Below, piece by piece: positions 44,568 to 51,390 of a stretch of DNA of 51,390 nt (position 1 is its first letter; each line of letters begins with the position of its first letter). The translations under genes were made by a program, and so were the position numbers. Origin of the DNA: Planktothrix tepida PCC 9214 (lineage in GTDB: Bacteria > Cyanobacteriota > Cyanobacteriia > Cyanobacteriales > Microcoleaceae); the NCBI RefSeq assembly GCF_900009145.1, contig NZ_LN889802.1, forward strand, positions 659,677 through 711,066, in the 5' to 3' direction. The notes under the pieces are model-generated. The model ran no database searches and was not told where the DNA came from. It saw only the letters and a list, made by a program, of their open reading frames with translations.

Positions 44568-45605
44568 ATGTCAAATTCTTTAATTTGGACTTTTTTACAC
44601 AGCCAACTTCACCAAACTTTACGAGATCGTCAACTGTTACCTCAGTCTCAACGGCTGTTGGTGGCGGTATCGGGGGGTCAAGATTCTGTGTGTTTACTGA
44701 AATTGTTGTTAGACCTGCAACCGAAGTGGGGATGGGAATTAGGGGTGGTTTACTGTGACCATCGTTGGCGGTCTGACTCCGGTGCTAATGGGGACTATAT
44801 CGCACACCTTGCCGAGTCTTGGCAATTACCGTTTTATCGAAGGGTGGCGACGGAAATTCCTAATAGTGAGGCAACGGCTCGGCAATGGCGTTATCAAGTT
44901 TTGGCTGAAATTGCCGAAGAATATCATTATCCAGTTATTGTTACAGGTCATACAAAAAGCGATCGCGCGGAAACCTTACTTTATAATTTAATCCGGGGTA
45001 GTGGTTCCGATGGTTTACAAGCTTTAACTTGGCAACGTTCTCTACACTTAGAATCTCCTATTCTTAAGCCAGATTTAACGGCTTCTATTCAGTTAGTGCG
45101 TCCCTTATTAGAGATTTCTCGTGAACAAACCGGGCAGTTTTGTCAAGAACATCACTTAAAAATTTGGGTTGATACTACCAACGAAGATTTACATTATGCG
45201 CGCAACCGAATTCGTCAAGAACTTTTACCGTATTTACAAACTCATTTTAATCCTCAAGTTGAATCCCATCTCGCCCAAACAGCCGAATTATTACGAGCAG
45301 AAGTTGACTATTTAGACTCATTAACAGAAACCCTTTTTCAGCAGGTTGTAGTCTTTGAAAAGGAAAGTCAAAAACCCTTAAAAATAAATCGATTGATCTT
45401 ACGTCAAACCCATGAAGCTTTACAACGTCGAGTCAGTCGAAAAATTTTACAACAGGTTATGTCAAAAACTCCTAACTTTGAACATATTGAAAAATTAAAA
45501 GCTTTAATTTCAGCCCCCAATTGCAGCCAAACTGATCCGTTTCCAGGAGGAGTGATCGCCTTTGTAGATAAGGAGTGGATCGTCTTTAATTTTAAACTTT
45601 CTTGA
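44568..45605 (+). CDS. tilS: tRNA(Ile)-lysidine synthase
   Basis: TilS makes lysidine at C34 of tRNA-Ile(CAU) so that it reads AUA. The 345-aa protein has the PP-loop LLVAVSGGQDSVCLLKLLL (about residues 30-48), then the VYCDHRWRSDSGA segment, VTGHTKSDRAETLLYNLIRGSG and the substrate-binding NEDLHYARNRIRQELLP. The C-terminal extension is shorter than in E. coli, as usual in cyanobacteria. I chose the ATG at 44568; the GTG at 44550 is only 2 nt from GAGG, too close. It is divergent from the glycan cluster. Confidence 0.94.
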   Translation: MSNSLIWTFLHSQLHQTLRDRQLLPQSQRLLVAVSGGQDSVCLLKLLLDLQPKWGWELGVVYCDHRWRSDSGANGDYIAHLAESWQLPFYRRVATEIPNSEATARQWRYQVLAEIAEEYHYPVIVTGHTKSDRAETLLYNLIRGSGSDGLQALTWQRSLHLESPILKPDLTASIQLVRPLLEISREQTGQFCQEHHLKIWVDTTNEDLHYARNRIRQELLPYLQTHFNPQVESHLAQTAELLRAEVDYLDSLTETLFQQVVVFEKESQKPLKINRLILRQTHEALQRRVSRKILQQVMSKTPNFEHIEKLKALISAPNCSQTDPFPGGVIAFVDKEWIVFNFKLS

Positions 45606-45688
45606 AATAAATTCCCCCTCTTGACAAAACTATTCATCATGATAAATATAATTTTATACCAATTCTAGTTTTTGGTGAGGAGTCAGTC

Positions 45689-46054
45689 ATGATTAGTCTA
45701 TTGAGGAAAAATAAATCCCTTTCTATCTTGTTACTAGCAACAGCCGTATTTAGCCCCGGAATTAGCTTAATATCTTCAAAAGCGATGGCACAACCAGGGG
45801 CTGTAACGATTAAATTGATCAATGGAACTGATAAAGTGATGACCCACTTTTATGCCTCTCCTCCCAGTACATCAGATTGGGAAAATGATATTCTTGGTGC
45901 TGATGTTCTTAACCCTGGCGAGAGTATAACTATCAACATAAATGATGGCCGAGAAGATTGTGACTATGACTTTCGAGCTATCTTTCAAGATGGCACTGAA
46001 TCTGTAGATGCCGCACAAAAAGTTTGTAGCGGTGAAGAATACACCTATCAATAA
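45689..46054 (+). CDS. small exported protein
   Basis: The 121-aa precursor has a Sec signal peptide (about residues 1-34, cleavage after AMA). The mature part reads VTIKLINGTDKVMTHFYASP, NDILGADVLNPGESITIN and DGREDCDYDFRAIFQDGTES. Two Cys (in EDCDYD and KVCSGE) could form a disulfide. The pattern resembles small periplasmic beta-sandwich proteins common in cyanobacteria, without a named function. GTGAGGAG at 45675-45682 supports the ATG at 45689. It is probably monocistronic. Confidence 0.75.
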   Translation: MISLLRKNKSLSILLLATAVFSPGISLISSKAMAQPGAVTIKLINGTDKVMTHFYASPPSTSDWENDILGADVLNPGESITININDGREDCDYDFRAIFQDGTESVDAAQKVCSGEEYTYQ

Positions 46055-46161
46055 CCTTTGGCTGGGGTCATTTCTAATACAATTGTTAAGAACCTTTCTC
46101 CTTTGCAAAACACAGTCCTACAATGCACAGTAGAACAATAACTTGACAAAGGAGCCTTCCT

Positions 46162-46764
46162 ATGGCGTATGTATGCGAACTAGGGGCGGGTCAAAGAGTT
46201 TATTTAGAAAATCAGGGTGTGCAAACCGTTGTCACCTTGATTAGTAGTAGTCCAGGACAACAGCAACAAGCCAGTAGCAGTTTTGCGACCGGAGTTTGGA
46301 GTTCACCTCCCCAGGTGTTCCAAACTCCTTATGGTATGATGCTCAAAATCCTATCCGAGCAAGGGGAAAAAACCTTACAAATTCAAGGAAGTAGTGTCAG
46401 TGTCATCAGTGGAACCCCCTCGATGAACAACTCTGAACAACTACCTGTGCATGAAGTCACCAGTTTACCTGTGTCCCCGATGCCAGGAATAGAAGTGATG
46501 AAACCCCTGAAACCCATGAGTTCGATGGAACCGATGACTCCGATGACCCTGAGTCCGATGGAACCGATGAAACCCCTAGAACCCATGAACCTAAAAATGG
46601 GAGATATGCAGATGAGCATGAACCCGATGGAAATGCGAATGGGGAATATGGAACTGCGAATGGGGGCATCTGCACCCAATAAACAGAAGTTTTGCAGCCA
46701 ATGTGGAACATCGGTCAAACCCGAAGACCGATTTTGCTCCAGTTGTGGACATCAGTTATAAGCC
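46162..46764 (+). CDS. Met-rich protein with C-terminal zinc ribbon
   Basis: The 199-aa protein has an N-terminal beta-rich part (about residues 1-80), a Met/Pro-rich stretch (about 110-170) with about 18 Met in 66 residues in M-x-P-type repeats (for example MKPLKPMSSMEPM), and a C-terminal zinc ribbon (FCSQCGTSVKPEDRFCSSCG, two CxxC). AAGGAG 9 nt before the ATG supports the start. The next gene, transglutaminase/DUF2126, begins 21 bp after the stop, so they may be co-transcribed. I cannot assign a function; a metal-binding or scaffold role is a guess. Confidence 0.75.
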
Positions 46765-46784
46765 ATCAGTCATCAGTCAAGAAA

Positions 46785-49700
46785 ATGTCTATTAAAGTTA
46801 GTTTAAACCACCAGATTTGCTATCAGTTTGAACGTTCTGTGATTCTAGGGCCTCATACGATTGGGTTGCGCCCCTCTCCCCATTGCCGGACACCAATTTT
46901 GAGTTATGCTCTCAAGATTGCCCCCTCTGACCATCAACTAACATGGTTACAAGATCATGATGGAAATTTTTTGGCTAGAGTTAACTTTCCTCAAAGCACT
47001 GATTCTTTAAAAATTGAAGTGGATTTAATAGCTAAAATTCAGCCTATTAATCCCTTCAATTTTTTTATTGAACCCGATGCTTCAAACTATCCCTTTCAAT
47101 ATCAACCTCGTCTGGCTCAAGAATTAATTCCTTTTTTAGAAATTCGGGAAGCAGGAGAATTATTAACTCAGTGGGTTAAAATTAATCATAAAAATAATGT
47201 TTATACCCTTGATTTTTTACTAGATTTGAATCGAAAATTAGCGGAAATAATTGAATATAAAGTTAGATTTGAACCCGGAATTCAAACCTGTGAAGAAACC
47301 CTGGAGAAAAAAATCGGTTCCTGTCGAGATACAGCTTGGTTATTCGTACAAATTTTACGCCATTATGGATTAGCAGCGCGATTTGTTTCGGGATATTTAA
47401 TCCAACTGAGTAATGATATTCCCCCTCTGGATGGGCAACCTGGGCCATCGAATGATAATGCTGATTTACACGCTTGGGCGGAGGTTTATTTACCTGGTGC
47501 GGGTTGGCTTGGACTTGACCCCACATCGGGTTTAATGGTAGCAGAAGGTCATATTCCCTTAGTTTGTGTTGCTGACCCCTTAGAAGCTCGTCCCGTTTAC
47601 GGAACCTTTGAACCTGCTGAGTCAAAATTAGACTTTTTTGTCACGGTTTCTCGTTATCATGAAATTCCTAGGGTAACAAAACCTTATACAGAAGAACAAT
47701 GGCAAAATATTCATGATTTAGGGGAAAAAGTTGAAGCTGATTTACAGCGTTTAAATGTGGGTTTAACTATGGGAGGAGAACCGACTTTTGTTTCTATTGA
47801 TGATTTTGAATCTCCCCAATGGCGAATTGCAGCACTCGGAGAAGAAAAACGTCAACTGGCTGGAAAATTGCTCACCCGTTTACAAGATAAATTTACTCAA
47901 AAGGGGGGATTACTTCATTATGGATTAGGCAAATGGTATCCGGGGGAAGCACTACCCCGTTGGGCGTTAGGGTGTTATTGGCGAAAAGATGGAATTCCCT
48001 TATGGCGAAATCCCGAACTCTATGCCCAAGAGGAGCAAGATTATGGTTATATTCAACAAGATGTTTTAACGTTTATTGAAGCTTTAGTTAAAAATTTAGG
48101 CGTAAAATCCGAGTGTATTATTCAGGCGTATGAACCTAACTCTAATACCATTGCTGGATATACCTTACCGATTTTATCAATCGTTAAAAATAACGCAATT
48201 CGCTGGAGTAGTTGTCGTTGGCGGTTGCCTAACTCCAATAAAATTGAACTATTAACCGGAAATTCTCCCATTGGGTTTCGTTTACCTTTAAGCTCTTTAA
48301 ATTGGCACGCAGATGAACTTGAACAAGAAGCGGTTCTCCCCTTAACTCATCCCCCCATTGTTCCCAGTTCTGAACCTTTAGAATCTCCCATTAATTCTAT
48401 TCGAGTAGCTTTAAGTGTAGAAGCAAGACAGGGAAAAATTCACGTTTTTTTACCTCCTGTAAGCTCGGCGCGAAGTTTTGTAGATTTAGTCGCCACGATT
48501 GAAAATACAGCCGCCCAGGTTCAATATCCCGTTATTTTAGAAGGATATACACCCCCAGCGAATAGCGGGATTATTGGGTTTCAAATTACTCCAGACCCCG
48601 GCGTGATTGAAGTTAATATTCATCCCGCTTCTAATTGGAAAGAATTAGTTGAAATTACCACAACGTTATATGAAGAAGCGAGATTATGCCGTTTAGGAAC
48701 GGAAAAATATCTCTTAGATGGACGACGGATTCCAACGGGGGGTGGTGCCCATGTTACCATTGGTGGAAAAACGGTTTATGATAGTCCATTATTACGCCGT
48801 CCTGATTTATTAAGAAGTTTAATTACTTATTGGCAAAATCACCCTTGTTTAACATTTTTATTCGCTGATTTATTTGTTGGGCCAACCAGTCAATCACCCA
48901 GGGTAGATGAAGCCAGACATGAGAGTTTATATGATTTAGAAATCGCGTTCCAAAAATTAAATTATAATGCAAATATTTCTCCTGAATTAGTCGATAGATT
49001 ATTAAGGAATTTATTAATTGATATTACGGGTAATACTCACCGTTCTGCTTTTTGTATTGACAAATTGTACCCCATTGAAAATCATAGAAATCAATTGGGA
49101 TTATTAGAATTTCGAGCCTTTGCGATGCCTCCTCACCCCCAAATGAGCTTATTACAATTGTTATTAATTCGGGCGTTAGTGAGTTGGTTTTGGGAAAAAC
49201 CCTATCATTATCCATTAATTCGTTTGGGAACTACTCTACATGATCGATTTATGTTACCGTATTATTTAGGAGAAGATTTAAAAGCGATTTTAAGGGATTT
49301 ACAAATTATTGGTTATGATTTTGATTTTGATTGGTTTGCCCCATTTTTTGAATTTCGGTTTCCCCGTTATGGAGAAATTATTAAAGAAGGAATTGAACTA
49401 GAACTGCGTCATGCCATTGAACCTTGGCACGTTTTAGGGGAAGAAACTGCATCGGGAAATACAGCCCGTTATGTGGATTCTTCCATGGAAAGATTGCAAG
49501 TTAAATTAACGAATGCGTTAGGAAATTCCCCAAATTTTGACAGTTATTCGGCTCGATATATTGTCACTTGTCAAGGTCGTCCCATTCCGTTAAAATCTAC
49601 TGGAAATCTAGGGGAATATGTGGGGGCGGTGCGATTTCGGGCGCGACGATATGCCTCAATTTTACATCCCGATCTTGAGCCCCATAATCCTTTAATTTTT

Positions 49701-49928
49701 GATATTGTTGATACTTGGGCAGAGCGTTCTATTGGGGGCTGTACTTATTTTGTTAACCCTCCCGACGGGAAAATCTATCAACAATTTCCCGTTAATCATC
49801 GAGAAGCTGAAGGCCGAATGTTAGAACGATTTATGGAAATGGGGCATACATCAGGATTGATGAAAATTCCGCCTTTACATCTTAATCCTGAATATCCCTT
49901 AACCTTAGATTTGCGTCAAATTCCTTAA
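46785..49928 (+). CDS. transglutaminase-like/DUF2126 large protein
   Basis: From the ATG at 46785 the protein has 1047 residues. An N-terminal transglutaminase-like domain (about 1-290) carries the triad context: Cys in KIGSCRDTAWLFVQ, His in DLHAWAEVYLPGAGW and Asp in LGLDPTSG. The rest is the DUF2126 domain (about 300-1045), with TMGGEPTFVSIDDFE, GLGKWYPGEALPRWALGCYW and GAHVTIGG. This fusion is widespread in bacteria and of unknown function, sometimes near ATP-grasp/alpha-E genes that are absent here. A frame starting at 46692 overlaps the upstream zinc-ribbon gene and lacks family resemblance before MSIKVSL. Confidence 0.88.
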   Translation: MSIKVSLNHQICYQFERSVILGPHTIGLRPSPHCRTPILSYALKIAPSDHQLTWLQDHDGNFLARVNFPQSTDSLKIEVDLIAKIQPINPFNFFIEPDASNYPFQYQPRLAQELIPFLEIREAGELLTQWVKINHKNNVYTLDFLLDLNRKLAEIIEYKVRFEPGIQTCEETLEKKIGSCRDTAWLFVQILRHYGLAARFVSGYLIQLSNDIPPLDGQPGPSNDNADLHAWAEVYLPGAGWLGLDPTSGLMVAEGHIPLVCVADPLEARPVYGTFEPAESKLDFFVTVSRYHEIPRVTKPYTEEQWQNIHDLGEKVEADLQRLNVGLTMGGEPTFVSIDDFESPQWRIAALGEEKRQLAGKLLTRLQDKFTQKGGLLHYGLGKWYPGEALPRWALGCYWRKDGIPLWRNPELYAQEEQDYGYIQQDVLTFIEALVKNLGVKSECIIQAYEPNSNTIAGYTLPILSIVKNNAIRWSSCRWRLPNSNKIELLTGNSPIGFRLPLSSLNWHADELEQEAVLPLTHPPIVPSSEPLESPINSIRVALSVEARQGKIHVFLPPVSSARSFVDLVATIENTAAQVQYPVILEGYTPPANSGIIGFQITPDPGVIEVNIHPASNWKELVEITTTLYEEARLCRLGTEKYLLDGRRIPTGGGAHVTIGGKTVYDSPLLRRPDLLRSLITYWQNHPCLTFLFADLFVGPTSQSPRVDEARHESLYDLEIAFQKLNYNANISPELVDRLLRNLLIDITGNTHRSAFCIDKLYPIENHRNQLGLLEFRAFAMPPHPQMSLLQLLLIRALVSWFWEKPYHYPLIRLGTTLHDRFMLPYYLGEDLKAILRDLQIIGYDFDFDWFAPFFEFRFPRYGEIIKEGIELELRHAIEPWHVLGEETASGNTARYVDSSMERLQVKLTNALGNSPNFDSYSARYIVTCQGRPIPLKSTGNLGEYVGAVRFRARRYASILHPDLEPHNPLIFDIVDTWAERSIGGCTYFVNPPDGKIYQQFPVNHREAEGRMLERFMEMGHTSGLMKIPPLHLNPEYPLTLDLRQIP

Positions 49929-49944
49929 TTTATACCCGTAATTT

Positions 49945-50388
49945 TTATTCTAAACCTGCATAGGTTGTTGCAGAATCATCCGGCACTTCTGCGGCTTCTT
50001 TGGGGCTGGGTTCTATCCAAATAATCGGCTTTTGACTCGGATCAATTCGGTTGCCTTGTTCCTGCATAATACTTTGAGTTTGCTGGGGATCAAAATAGCG
50101 ACTGAATTCTTCCCTTTCTTTGGCTACTCGTTCTTCGGTCATTTTCACCTCAGCCCGAATATCCTGAACTTTTTCCGAGACTGAACGATGGTGGGGTAAC
50201 ATCTGAATTAAGGCTGATATAGAAAAAGCCGATAAAATTAAATTTACCCCTAACTTAACTGTTGTTTCCACCGTCAATAGGCGTCGGTTCTGCTGGGTGC
50301 GTCGTTGCTGAGAAATTCGACGGGTACGGGGACGACGAAAGGGAGAAGCAGATGGAATCGTTTGGGGAATAGGTCGAGTCGCAGACAT
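49945..50388 (-). CDS. slr1601-like cyanobacterial hypothetical protein
   Basis: From the ATG at 50388 the product has 147 residues. It starts basic (PFRRPRTRRISQQRRTQQNR, about 14-33), then has one membrane helix (about 42-60, LGVNLILSAFSISALIQML), a coiled coil (about 65-92) and FSRYFDPQQTQSIMQEQ. The basic N-terminus plus helix and FDPQQ.. motif is what I recall of the slr1601 family, conserved in cyanobacteria, function unknown. A TTG/ATG frame running 31 codons further upstream (to 50481) is not supported. It is convergent with the transglutaminase gene. Confidence 0.72.
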   Translation of the reverse strand: MSATRPIPQTIPSASPFRRPRTRRISQQRRTQQNRRLLTVETTVKLGVNLILSAFSISALIQMLPHHRSVSEKVQDIRAEVKMTEERVAKEREEFSRYFDPQQTQSIMQEQGNRIDPSQKPIIWIEPSPKEAAEVPDDSATTYAGLE

Positions 50389-50537
50389 GATCTTTTGATT
50401 CGGGTAACAATTGAGATCAGCAACGGTCGGAGTAAATTTTAGGTTTCCCGAAAACAACTTAAAAATTACAGCAGTCGCCAAGGCAGTTAGGACATAGACT
50501 GATGCTAAAACTGTTCGCAGAAAACTCTTTTCCTGCC

Positions 50538-50566
50538 TGTTCCCTATTCCCTGTTCCCTGTTCCCT
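50538..50566 (-). repeat. tandem TGTTCCC/TATTCCC heptamers
   Basis: Four 7-bp units in tandem, the reverse complement of the GGGAACA family at 4267-4308. Same repeat type on the opposite strand. Confidence 0.8.
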
Positions 50567-50593
50567 GCTATAACATCGAATTCGGATTCCCAT

Positions 50594-50689
50594 AAAAAAA
50601 CCGTCTCGACAGTTTGACCGAGTTAACACACAATACTCTATCCCATTCGGATAGTCATTGTCTGCACTCTTAACATTTTCTGTCGAGAC
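50594..50689 (-). ncRNA. long hairpin plus poly-U downstream of psaM (terminator or small RNA)
   Basis: On the minus strand GTCTCGACAG (50689-50680) pairs perfectly with CTGTCGAGAC (50612-50603) and is followed by GG and seven T (50600-50594). The 67-nt loop is large for a simple terminator. Either the psaM mRNA ends here or this is an independent small RNA. No family can be named from sequence alone. Confidence 0.5.
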
Positions 50690-50743
50690 AGCTTGAGGAA
50701 GTGACCCGTTACCAGTGAATTCTCACCAGTAAGTTCCAAATTT

Positions 50744-50833
50744 CTATTTATACAGTTCTGTAGCCAAACGGAAGGCTAAAATTCCAGGAATCAAGGCAAT
50801 AACTAGGGCAATAAACACCTGAGTATCTGTCAT
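50744..50833 (-). CDS. psaM: photosystem I subunit PsaM
   Basis: The 29-codon frame reads MTDTQVFIALVIALIPGILA followed by FRLATELYK and a stop. This is the PsaM (PSI subunit XII) sequence, a single membrane helix with the diagnostic C-terminal FRLxTELYK. GGAG lies 9 nt before the ATG at 50833. It is too short for most ORF cut-offs. A 68-codon frame overlapping it on the same strand is a shadow. PsaM sits at the PSI trimer interface. Confidence 0.95.
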   Translation of the reverse strand: MTDTQVFIALVIALIPGILAFRLATELYK

Positions 50834-51390
50834 TTTTGAATAGCTCCTTCATAAAAGTAGGATGGGAGTGTGTAAACGAGCGCCTCTTTAGACAACAGAG
50901 GAAACACGACTCAGGGGATAAATTCCCCGTGAATATTGGATTGGGAACCGACACAAATTGTTTGATTTGCCGATTCCCGGTTTTTTTGGGATTTCTCCCA
51001 CTCCTATTACTAGGGTAATGTTAGCTTCGCCAATGTTATCGGTCGGTAACTATCTCAAAAGCACTGTCTTACCCCTCGTAAAACTGTTTAACTTTTAAGT
51101 TCCAGAGCAACGGACTAGCTTCGCATCCATTGGTGGGTCTTTAACACTTGCCGATAACGTAGTCAATTAAGACTATAGCTGGTCAGCTATCCAAAGTTAG
51201 AGGCATGTTGGCGAAGCCTGCGCTCCGCGCATAGCCCCGTCTCTTTAGAGCGGGGTGCTGACAAATTGAGATAATCGTTCACCAATGTCAACTAATTTGG
51301 GCATTTTGGGAAGAGCATTGTAACAAAAAGTTGAAAAAGCCAAGAACAGGGGGGCGGGGTATGAGGGAAGAGTGCGGGGACAAGCGGGGA
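50834..51390. other. gene-free end region with orphan IS605-type right end
   Basis: This 557-bp tract includes the psaM upstream region, a GCGAAGCCTGCGCTCCGCGC-type repeat near 51211-51230, and the hairpin at 51234-51254. No coding frame is convincing. The last 60 bp are purine-rich (GGGGGGCGGGG). Confidence 0.5.
51234..51254 (+). other. orphan IS605-type right-end hairpin
   Basis: CCCCG-TCTCTTTAGAG-CGGGG followed by TGCTGACAA closely matches the tnpB-associated hairpin at 37155-37174 (one base differs within the 21-nt core). No tnpB lies beside it, so it is a solo right end or a TnpB-less omega RNA locus. Confidence 0.5.

Larger units (their letters stand above)
50389..50743. other. gene-free stretch with repeat array and psaM 3' structure
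   Basis: It contains a reverse-complement heptamer array (TGTTCCC units, about 50538-50566) and the long inverted repeat at 50594-50689. No ORF is supported here. Confidence 0.5.

Noticed and set aside
46692-46784. Upstream extension of the transglutaminase/DUF2126 gene
   Set aside because: It overlaps the zinc-ribbon codons of the previous gene in another frame; MSIKVSL at 46785 fits the family start.
50748-50954. 68-codon minus-strand frame over psaM
   Set aside because: Out of frame with psaM, whose sequence is diagnostic.

Overview
The window is cyanobacterial chromosome. It carries photosystem genes (psbO, psaK and a 29-codon psaM), a SigF-type group 3 sigma factor, many families typical of cyanobacteria (a DUF3153-like lipoprotein, an EbsA-like protein, transglutaminase/DUF2126, BioD-like/DRTGG, RTX) and more than twenty GCGATCGC (HIP1) palindromes. 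Moderate AT content, scattered GGGAACA-type heptamer arrays and IS200/IS605-type ends suggest a filamentous Oscillatoriales such as Planktothrix. That genus guess is inference.

Layout. 1-3.4 kb: the edge of a DUF6629-like membrane protein, a SAM methyltransferase and a 15-unit TPR protein. 3.5-4.8 kb: a VapB45-like antitoxin (HTH + DUF433) whose VapC45-like toxin partner appears to have lost its start codon to a 119-bp MITE-like insertion. 4.9-8.4 kb: a BioD-like/DRTGG protein, an EbsA-like protein, a transposon graveyard (group II intron domain V/VI-like end and a transposase tail) and a NERD nuclease-like protein. 8.4-14.8 kb: priA, a sugar nucleotidyltransferase, scpA, a LapA-like protein and a DUF3153-like lipoprotein, all on the minus strand. 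15-17 kb: a tandem bacteriohemerythrin, a tRNA-Arg(CCT) interrupted by a group I intron, and a 51-aa small gene. 17-23.4 kb: tldD, sigF, psbO, a small conserved-looking protein, an RTX protein, trpF and psaK. 23.6-29.3 kb: a site-2 protease with CBS domains, exbD and exbB, and a soluble lytic transglycosylase followed by an NTF2-like protein. 29.6-34 kb: two solute-binding proteins sharing one N-terminal anchor design but without permeases, then a GAF protein with a degenerate kinase-like C-terminus coupled to a response regulator. 34-37 kb: pyrB, a GerMN-like lipoprotein and a flippase.

37.1-44.4 kb: a TnpB (IS605 OrfB) relic, then five minus-strand genes (glycosyltransferase, FAD glycerol-3-phosphate oxidase-like enzyme, a PHP-like/methyltransferase fusion, NAD-dependent epimerase/reductase, hexapeptide acyltransferase) with the flippase nearby. 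This looks like an unassigned cell-surface glycan or glycolipid locus and is the best candidate here for an undescribed pathway. 44.5-51.4 kb: tilS, a small exported protein, a Met-rich zinc-ribbon protein next to a transglutaminase/DUF2126 protein, an slr1601-like protein, psaM with a structured 3' region, and an orphan IS605-type right end.

All functions are assigned by reading motifs. No database search was run.
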